Source of the DNA: Candidatus Fermentibacterales bacterium
Lineage (GTDB): Bacteria > Fermentibacterota > Fermentibacteria > Fermentibacterales > JAFGKQ01
NCBI GenBank assembly: GCA_016928495.1
Contig: JAFGKQ010000087.1
Span: forward strand, 1-9,519
DNA length: 9,519 nt
Direction of reading: 5' to 3'
Shown: piece by piece, positions 1 to 9,519 of the stretch
Layout of the letters: every line of letters begins with the position of its first letter
Numbering within the stretch: the stretch's first letter is position 1
The notes under the pieces: model-generated
The model's input: the letters and a program-made list of their open reading frames with translations, nothing else
Told to the model about the DNA's origin: nothing
Database searches by the model: none
Made by a program: the position numbers and the translations under genes

Positions 1-377
1 ACCATCTCTCGACTCTGGGCCTCTGTCTGACGGGCGGATACAGGCTCCCCATCTCCTCGCCCGGCGTCTCGCTGAGACTGGGGGCCGGTGCAGATGTCTC
101 CTTCATGATGCAGGAGGTCCGCGATCCCTACCTCTCCTCGAACGCTAACGCTATCACGGTGGGGGCGATAGGGGATGCGACGCTCGAGCTGCTGCCTTGG
201 GATCATCTGGGTCTCCTGGCATCCGTGGGCGGCTATCTGGGAACCTCCGCCGGCTCCTGGGACCTGACAGACGAGTACGGCAGCCCGCGCGATGCTGAGC
301 CCGACGAGGTCTACTTCACGGAGCTGAGGAGGTCCCCGGTGAGGTTCGGAGCAGGGTTCTTCTATCTGATCTACTGA
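1..377 (+). CDS. Outer-membrane beta-barrel protein, C-terminal fragment
   Basis: The frame is open from the left edge (first whole codon at base 3) to a TGA at 375-377, giving 124 residues with no start inside; the ATG at 105 is internal. What is seen: alternating polar and hydrophobic stretches rich in Gly, Leu, Tyr and Ser, such as the segments around GGYRLPI, VSLRLGAGADVSF and GLLASVGGYLG, separated by acidic loops (DEYGSPRDAEPDEVYF). The final strand, VRFGAGFFYLIY, ends in an aromatic residue. That ending is the classical C-terminal signature read by the BAM machinery in outer-membrane barrels. I infer an outer-membrane beta-barrel protein of unknown specificity. It converges with the membrane-protein gene on the other strand, with 27 bases between the two stops and no convincing terminator there. 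Confidence 0.6.
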   Translation, partial: HLSTLGLCLTGGYRLPISSPGVSLRLGAGADVSFMMQEVRDPYLSSNANAITVGAIGDATLELLPWDHLGLLASVGGYLGTSAGSWDLTDEYGSPRDAEPDEVYFTELRRSPVRFGAGFFYLIY

Positions 378-404
378 GTAGCCCGGCGGCAGCGCCTCAG
401 GTCT

Positions 405-1070
405 CTATTCTCCGCCCCTGTAGCCAGTCCTCCAGGGCCGCTTGGCCATCCCCCTCTCCCAGATGATCTCGAGAGTGGACCAGATGGCCATGGCGAAGAC
501 TATGCCGCCTACGATCCCGGAGAGCATGCTTCCCTTGACCAGGCCAAGAGCCAGCCCTCCTCCCGCCACTGCGGAGTTGAAGAGCGCTACTATGGTTGCT
601 GCCAATGAGTTGGGGCCGTATCTGGCGAGCACTCTCACCCGCAGGAGGTGAAGGCCCCAGACCGAGACGGGATAGCCCGCCGCCGCGACCAGACCCACCG
701 GGAAGCGCAGCAGGAGGGAGGCGCACCAAGCTGCCAGCGATGGCACGTAGAGCAGGATGGCGGAGCGACTCAGGGGGGAGACCCATCCCAGGTGCTCTGC
801 AACCTCCCCCAGTGCCGTCCAGATCGCCAGCCCGGACACGAGCCCGAGAGCGAGAGCAGCCTCTGCCTCGAGCAGAAGAGTGGAGATCAGGAGGCCGGCC
901 AGGCCAAGGACCAGGGATGTGGCGCCGAAGGCTATCGATGTCCTTCTTCCGGACTCGATCGCCAGGACGAAGAGCCTGTTGCCGAGAACGTGCAGGAAGA
1001 TGACGGCAGCGATGGTGCAGAGCTCGAAGAAAGCAGTGACGAGGTAGACCTGAACGACCTGGGGAACCAT
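405..1070 (-). CDS. Multi-pass membrane protein of unknown family (about 7 TM)
   Basis: This 221-residue protein is dominated by hydrophobic helices at about 8-32, 47-67, 70-88, 104-122, 124-142, 155-178 and 181-203, so it should be an inner-membrane protein with around seven spans. Short basic loops (GRR at 41-43, a LRVRVLARYG stretch near 142-152, and the Arg/Lys-rich tail from 206) fit cytoplasmic loops. Charged residues within or between helices (E16, E68, E70, E89 and E92 in GEVAEH, E201) are possible functional positions. The ATG at 1068-1070 is chosen because a GAGG lies eight bases upstream on the minus strand and the membrane pattern begins directly after it. A longer minus-strand frame over the same bases gives an Arg/Pro-rich non-protein-like translation and is rejected. 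I do not recognise the family. It is transcribed divergently from the lipoprotein gene, with a palindrome between them. Confidence 0.72.
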   Translation of the reverse strand: MVPQVVQVYLVTAFFELCTIAAVIFLHVLGNRLFVLAIESGRRTSIAFGATSLVLGLAGLLISTLLLEAEAALALGLVSGLAIWTALGEVAEHLGWVSPLSRSAILLYVPSLAAWCASLLLRFPVGLVAAAGYPVSVWGLHLLRVRVLARYGPNSLAATIVALFNSAVAGGGLALGLVKGSMLSGIVGGIVFAMAIWSTLEIIWERGMAKRPWRTGYRGGE

Positions 1071-1149
1071 GCCTGCTACCTCGCATTCGCGATCGGCTCG
1101 GGCGTTGCCCGCCTTTGATGCTGCATCGGCGCAATCTGCCGAATGACCG

Positions 1150-1163
1150 AGTTGACGTCAACT
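1150..1163. promoter_or_regulatory. Perfect 14-bp palindrome in the divergent intergenic region (candidate operator)
   Basis: AGTTGACGTCAACT is identical to its reverse complement. It lies 80 bases upstream of the minus-strand membrane-protein start and 50 bases upstream of the lipoprotein ATG. Each half contains TTGACG, which resembles a sigma70 -35 hexamer reading outward on both strands. On the minus strand a weak -10-like CAGATT follows after 17 bases (plus-strand 1133-1138). An operator for a dimeric regulator that controls one or both genes is an inference; no regulator gene is in the window. Confidence 0.35.
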
Positions 1164-1173
1164 TCGAAGGCTC

Positions 1174-1202
1174 TTGCACCGCTCGGTGTGCTCCCGTAGA
1201 AT
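1174..1202 (+). promoter_or_regulatory. Candidate sigma70-type promoter for the five-gene run
   Basis: TTGCAC (1174-1179), a 17-base spacer, then TAGAAT (1197-1202), which matches the -10 consensus TATAAT at five of six positions. The -35 is weak (three of six). Transcription would begin near 1209, leaving almost no leader before the ATG at 1213. That would mean near-leaderless translation, or a later start (1240 or 1252), or a different promoter. The location directly before the first gene of a compact run supports it. Confidence 0.35.
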
Positions 1203-1212
1203 AATCCGTGAA

Positions 1213-3360
1213 ATGTCAGGGTCGAAGTCCGAAACTCTGATGGTTCCGGCAATGATCGTTTGTCTCGCGGTGCTCCCCCTGGCCCTGATGGGGTGTGGCC
1301 AGGACGAGCGGGAGCAGGCGGTCCGGGGGGATTCTCCGCTCATCCGTCTCGAGTCCGATGACCTCTGCGTTGTCACGATGCCACGCCCAGACGCTGATCT
1401 CGACAGCTCCGTGGTCCAAAACGGAAGCACCGTGGCCCACGTCGCCTTCCTGCTGGACACTCCAGTGGAGTTCACGCTGCTCCAGTGCCCTCTTCCGGGC
1501 GGCGTTCCGGAAGCCAGGCTGGAATTCCTCGACAGCCTCGGCGTCTACTCTGCCGGCTTCGACGCCCACGGGCTGCTTCACTATCAGGACTCGCGGGGCG
1601 CCTCCGTGATCGAGCGCATCTGGCCCAGAGGTGGATCCGAGGCCATCGTGCTGCGCGCTCGCGCGGAAGGCCTCTCCCAGTCCGTCCTCTCCTCCGGCTT
1701 CGACAGGACTCTGGCCGATGCGGGGCTGGAGCGCTCGCCCGCGGAGAGAGGCGTCTACCTATCCGATACCGATTCCGGGAGCCTCCTGGCGAGAGTGATG
1801 GACAGGGACGTCTCTCTTCCTCCCGAGCTCGACCACCGTCTCTACCTTCACCTCAGGCCCGACAGCGGGAGCCTCTCGGTCACGGACACGCTGACAGTCG
1901 TCTTCACCGGGGCTCCGGAGCACGGTCATCTCGCGCTCTGCATGCCTGCGGAAGGGACCATCACTGACATCGAGGGCTTCAGCACTCACAGCGCCGACAG
2001 CCTGCTGTGCCATCCCGACTCGCTCACCGGAAGCTACACGGGCGTCTTCCGGGCCGAGCTTGACCCCTTCTACGTCTCTTCCAGCTACGGGGACAGCGTC
2101 GTGGTCCGCGGCCAGGTGCGGCCCTCCTCCTCTTTCTGCGCGGAGCTCTGGTTCTACCCCGGCTCGGCTCTTCCGGAGGTCGGCTACAGCCGGGTCGCGG
2201 TCCGCGTGCCCGTGTTCCTCGAGGCCTGTGTTCCCATGAGGCTGGACAGCACGGTCTTCGAGGAAGACGAGGCCGTTTACTTCTATAGCTCGGGCCAGGG
2301 AGGCATGCGGGGCCAGCTCGCGTGGGCCGTCGACTCCTATACCAGGATAAGCATCGCCGGAGGCCGCTCGAGGCTGTACTATCCCTCCTCGTCGAGGCCC
2401 GAGGACAGGGAGCTGCTCCTCGCGGTGAGCGGCGCGGAGCTTCTGGCGGCCAGCATCTGGGACGAGCTTGGCTTCGAGGAGGCCGGGCTGGATTTCTACC
2501 TGGTGGATCCGCTGGTCGGGGAGGCCACCCTGAGGGGATCGGGCTGTCTTCTCGTGTCGGCCTCCAGACTGGCAGCGATTCCGGCCGCATCCGCCTGGCT
2601 GGACTCTCTTGTGGCAGGGAGCCGGCCGGAGGGGACTGATGTAGCGGCACGGGCCGCTCAGGCGTTCCTCGACAGGTCGACCTACCTCTCTCCCGAGCTC
2701 CGCAGCGTCCTTTCGGGCTACCTCGTCTTCCGCCTCGCGGAGCGGAGCAGCGAGCGAAGCGACGCTGGTTCGCTTCTCCGGGAGGCTCTCCTGAAGTACT
2801 ACCTGTTCGAGACCGAGCGCATCGGAGGCACCGAGTACGCGATCGCTGATCCGCAGCTCCTGGAAAGCCCACTCCGGGAAGCGGTTCTCCTTGGAAAGGG
2901 CCCTCTGGTGATGAGCTACCTCGCTTCGACGGTCGGCGGCTTCGAGAGCGGCCTCAGCAGGGGCCTGTCCAGCCTGAGGCATTCCGGTGACCCCTACCTG
3001 CGGTTCGAGTCCGCCATGAGGATCGGTCCAGGCTCGTTCGAGGAGGAGCTCTTCTACTCATGGCTGTTCGGGCCGGGGATCCCCCAGGTGAGCGTATGCT
3101 GGTCGGACTCGGCCGGAGGCATCCGGCTCGAGTCGAGACAGATACAGCCGGGACCCGACTTCCCTGTCGTCTACGAGGGCTGCCGCGTCATCCTGAGGGA
3201 CGGCACTACGCTCGACGCGAGGCTACCTCCTGACTATGGCGGGGGGTCGGTCTTCCTGCCGCTCGGGACCTCGTCGGGGGTAGTTGACGTGGTGGTCGAC
3301 CCCGAGTGCCTGATCCCGTGCGATTTCACCTATGAAAGGCTGGCTTCGGATGAAGATTGA
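1213..3360 (+). CDS. Lipoprotein resembling an M1 (gluzincin) aminopeptidase without the zinc site
   Basis: Seen: 715 residues from the ATG at 1213, with a hydrophobic segment ending in LALMGC, a good lipobox placing the acylated Cys at residue 28 (bases 1294-1296). The mature protein is therefore probably a membrane-anchored periplasmic or surface lipoprotein. Residues about 210-256 read like the N-terminal beta-saddle of M1 peptidases (RLYLHLRPDSGSLSVTDTLTV). About 425-455 resembles the start of the catalytic domain, 560-590 resembles the M1 stretch YxKGxLVLxxL (here LGKGPLVMSYL), and 613-627 (LFYSWLFGPGIPQVS) resembles the M1 segment with WL, G and P before a beta-strand domain ending in VVVDP (693-697). 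Missing: no HExxH anywhere, no downstream zinc Glu, and RGSGC (441-445) where GxMEN would be expected. If the relationship holds, it is a pseudopeptidase, perhaps a binding or scaffold protein. There is no clear Shine-Dalgarno; starts at 1240 or 1252 are possible. A TTG extension to 1174 would overlap the promoter. Its stop overlaps the next gene. Confidence 0.65.
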   Translation: MSGSKSETLMVPAMIVCLAVLPLALMGCGQDEREQAVRGDSPLIRLESDDLCVVTMPRPDADLDSSVVQNGSTVAHVAFLLDTPVEFTLLQCPLPGGVPEARLEFLDSLGVYSAGFDAHGLLHYQDSRGASVIERIWPRGGSEAIVLRARAEGLSQSVLSSGFDRTLADAGLERSPAERGVYLSDTDSGSLLARVMDRDVSLPPELDHRLYLHLRPDSGSLSVTDTLTVVFTGAPEHGHLALCMPAEGTITDIEGFSTHSADSLLCHPDSLTGSYTGVFRAELDPFYVSSSYGDSVVVRGQVRPSSSFCAELWFYPGSALPEVGYSRVAVRVPVFLEACVPMRLDSTVFEEDEAVYFYSSGQGGMRGQLAWAVDSYTRISIAGGRSRLYYPSSSRPEDRELLLAVSGAELLAASIWDELGFEEAGLDFYLVDPLVGEATLRGSGCLLVSASRLAAIPAASAWLDSLVAGSRPEGTDVAARAAQAFLDRSTYLSPELRSVLSGYLVFRLAERSSERSDAGSLLREALLKYYLFETERIGGTEYAIADPQLLESPLREAVLLGKGPLVMSYLASTVGGFESGLSRGLSSLRHSGDPYLRFESAMRIGPGSFEEELFYSWLFGPGIPQVSVCWSDSAGGIRLESRQIQPGPDFPVVYEGCRVILRDGTTLDARLPPDYGGGSVFLPLGTSSGVVDVVVDPECLIPCDFTYERLASDED

Positions 3361-3601
3361 GATCGCTCTGGAAAGCCCTCTGGAGAAGATCGCTGCCGGT
3401 CTGCTCTGCGGACTGATAGGGCTCGCCTGCCTCGCGGCCGTCTTCTCACTCATGGGTGGCGAGGCCCGGGCCGAGTGGGACAGCTCGAGCGCCTTCGGCG
3501 ACAGCTACTGCCTGGAGGAGATCGCTGACAATCTGGCCGACTGTGCCGCAGCCCTCGAGGACATCTCCTACACGCTCGACTCGATCGAAGGCCGCATATA
3601 G
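3350..3601 (+). CDS. Small membrane-anchored coiled-coil protein
   Basis: An 83-residue protein. I choose the ATG at 3350, not the one at 3332, because GAAAGG at 3334-3339 sits ten bases upstream and because this start gives a short cytoplasmic N-terminus followed by the membrane helix. It overlaps the end of the lipoprotein gene by 11 bases, so translation is probably coupled. Residues 14-35 form one hydrophobic segment. GEARA at 37-41 could be a signal-peptidase I site, but the weakly charged N-terminus makes a retained anchor equally likely. Residues 55-79 carry a perfect heptad pattern, L55-I58-L62-C65-L69-I72-L76-I79, so the acidic tail should form a coiled coil, most likely a homo-oligomer or a partner helix for another protein. 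Cys residues at 54 and 65 could be disulfide-bonded if the tail is periplasmic. No family is recognised. It may act with the lipoprotein. Confidence 0.62.
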   Translation: MKIEIALESPLEKIAAGLLCGLIGLACLAAVFSLMGGEARAEWDSSSAFGDSYCLEEIADNLADCAAALEDISYTLDSIEGRI

Positions 3602-3603
3602 GC

Positions 3604-3632
3604 CCGGCGCCGTTCGCGGGGAAGAGCGCCGG
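3604..3632 (+). repeat. Inverted repeat in the gap before the GH57 gene
   Basis: CCGGCGC (3604-3610) and GCGCCGG (3626-3632) are perfect 7-bp arms with a 15-base loop, starting three bases after the stop of the small membrane-protein gene. No T-run follows, so it is not a typical intrinsic terminator. It could modulate translation or stabilise a processed mRNA end. A possible nine-codon ORF (ATG at 3633-3635, TGA at 3660-3662) begins immediately after it and ends overlapping the GH57 start. Confidence 0.4.
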
Positions 3633-3658
3633 ATGAGCACGCGGTGCAGGGCTGCGCT

Positions 3659-8630
<4,972 letters not shown>

Positions 8631-8638
8631 GACGAACG

Positions 8639-8669
8639 GAGGGGGCGCGGTGGTCTCCCGCGCCCCCTC
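8639..8669. terminator. Bidirectional intrinsic-type terminator hairpin
   Basis: GAGGGGGCGCGG (8639-8650) pairs perfectly with CCGCGCCCCCTC (8658-8669) around a 7-base loop: a 12-bp, almost all G-C stem. It lies eight bases after the methyltransferase stop and 26 bases beyond the serC stop, between converging genes, so it can end both transcripts. The plus-strand tail (TTCC) is poor in T and the minus-strand side also lacks a long T-run, so efficiency is uncertain. Confidence 0.72.
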
Positions 8670-8695
8670 TTCCTGGCGAACCAGGGCGGCGTCGA

Positions 8696-9519
8696 TCAGC
8701 GCCGCTGAAACTTCTTCATGAAGTCCACGAGAGCCTCCACGCCCTCCAGGGGCATCGCGTTGTAGATGGAAGCCCTGCAGCCCCCGACCGAGCGGTGGCC
8801 CTTGAGCCCTATGAGGCCCTTCTCGGCGCCCTCCGAGATGAACTTCTTCTCGAGATCCTCTTCGGGCAGCCTGAAGGTGACGTTCATCCTGGAGCGGCTG
8901 TCGGCTCTGGCGACGGGGCGATAGAAGCCGTCGCTATCGTCGATGGTCTGGTAGAGCAGGTCGGCCTTGCGGTCGTTCATCTTCTCGACACCGTCGAGGC
9001 CTCCGCTCTGCTTGATCCACTTCATCACCAGGCCGACGACGTAGATCGGGAAGACCGGCGGAGTGTTGAACAGAGACTCCTTCTCGAGGTGCGTCCTGTA
9101 GTCCAGCATCGTCGGTATCCGATCCCTGGCCTTCTCGGCCCAGGCCTTCCTGATGACTATGGCCGTCACCCCGGAAGGTCCGATGTTCTTCTGGGCGCCC
9201 GCGTAGATGAGGGCGAACCTGCCGAATTCGAGCCGCCTCGAGAGGAAGTCGGATGACATGTCGCAAACGAGAGGCACATCGCCGGTGTCCGGGAACTCGA
9301 ACATCTGGGTCCCGTAGATCGTGTTGTTGCTCGTGGTGTGGACGTAGGCCGCGCCCGGGGTCAGGCTGAAGCTCCGGGGAACGTAGGTGAAGCCATCCTC
9401 CTCGCTGCTGGCGGCCACGTTGACCCCGCCGAACAGCTTGGCCTCCTTGACCGCCTTCTTCGCCCAGCTTCCCGTGACGACGTAGTCGGCGGTCCCCTCC
9501 TTGTCGAGGAAGTTGAAAG
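8696..9519 (-). CDS. serC: Phosphoserine aminotransferase SerC (N-terminus off the edge)
   Basis: SerC is a PLP enzyme that converts 3-phosphohydroxypyruvate and glutamate to phosphoserine and 2-oxoglutarate in serine synthesis; the family also acts in pyridoxal phosphate synthesis. The frame runs from the TGA at 8696-8698 to the right edge without a stop, about 274 residues, so roughly the first 80-90 of about 360 are missing. Seen in order: TADYVVTGSWAKKAVKEA, HTTSNNTIYGTQ, MSSDFLSRRLEFGRFALIYA, then GAQKN with the PLP-binding Lys (bases 9188-9190), LDYRTHLEKESLFNTPPVF, SRSRMNVTFRL, and GHRSVGGCRASIYNAMPLEG near the C-terminus, ending FMKKFQRR. All match E. coli SerC closely in order and spacing. 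The internal GTG at 9416-9418 is not the start. It converges on the methyltransferase gene with a shared terminator. Confidence 0.97.
   Translation of the reverse strand, partial: FNFLDKEGTADYVVTGSWAKKAVKEAKLFGGVNVAASSEEDGFTYVPRSFSLTPGAAYVHTTSNNTIYGTQMFEFPDTGDVPLVCDMSSDFLSRRLEFGRFALIYAGAQKNIGPSGVTAIVIRKAWAEKARDRIPTMLDYRTHLEKESLFNTPPVFPIYVVGLVMKWIKQSGGLDGVEKMNDRKADLLYQTIDDSDGFYRPVARADSRSRMNVTFRLPEEDLEKKFISEGAEKGLIGLKGHRSVGGCRASIYNAMPLEGVEALVDFMKKFQRR

Noticed and set aside
385-396. Short inverted repeat GGCG-gcag-CGCC between the converging genes at 377 and 405
   Set aside because: A four-base stem without a T-run is too weak to call a terminator in high-GC DNA.
596-1118. Plus-strand open frames of 96-156 codons at 596-1118
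   Set aside because: They are antisense to the membrane-protein gene, overlap each other in several frames and have low-complexity polar translations.
397-1179. A 260-codon minus-strand frame overlapping the membrane-protein gene
   Set aside because: The translation is an Arg/Ser/Pro-rich shift of the seven-helix protein. The 405-1070 frame has the hydrophobic pattern and a Shine-Dalgarno.
1759-2982. A 407-codon minus-strand open frame inside the lipoprotein gene
   Set aside because: It is a high-GC antisense shadow with Arg/Pro/Gly-rich translation, no plausible signal or domain, and it lies wholly within a better-supported gene.
8795-9256. A 153-codon plus-strand frame opposite serC
   Set aside because: serC on the minus strand is unmistakable; this is its antisense shadow.

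Overview
This is a high-GC bacterial window with densely packed protein genes and no tRNA, rRNA, CRISPR array or mobile element that I can see. An outer-membrane beta-barrel fragment at the left edge and a lipoprotein signal point to a two-membrane (Gram-negative type) cell. NAD-dependent DNA ligase and a bacterial-type SerC confirm a bacterium. The poorly recognisable secreted proteins and the GH57 enzyme of Thermococcus type would suit an uncultured phylum of the FCB or neighbouring kind, but the window does not settle taxonomy.

Layout: (1) 1-377, + strand, the C-terminal end of an outer-membrane beta-barrel protein. (2) 405-1070, - strand, an unrecognised protein with about seven membrane segments, convergent with (1). 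(3) 1071-1212, a short divergent control region holding a perfect 14-bp palindrome and a candidate promoter. (4) 1213-8630, + strand, a tight five-gene run: a large lipoprotein that looks like an M1 aminopeptidase without its zinc site; a small membrane-anchored coiled-coil protein; a GH57 4-alpha-glucanotransferase-type enzyme; NAD+-dependent DNA ligase LigA; and a class I SAM methyltransferase. Genes overlap by 11, 4 and 4 bases, and the only gap (57 bases, before the GH57 gene) contains an inverted repeat and a possible nine-codon leader. (5) 8639-8669, a strong GC hairpin serving as terminator for both converging units. (6) 8696-9519, - strand, phosphoserine aminotransferase SerC, cut by the window edge.

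The run looks like one transcription unit from about 1200 to about 8670. Its members do not form one obvious pathway: envelope proteins, cytoplasmic alpha-glucan remodelling, DNA repair and replication, and a small-molecule or glycan methyltransferase. The least described part is the front pair, the degenerate M1-like lipoprotein and the coupled coiled-coil membrane protein. LigA, SerC and the GH57 enzyme are confident family calls; the M1 relationship is an inference from scattered motifs.
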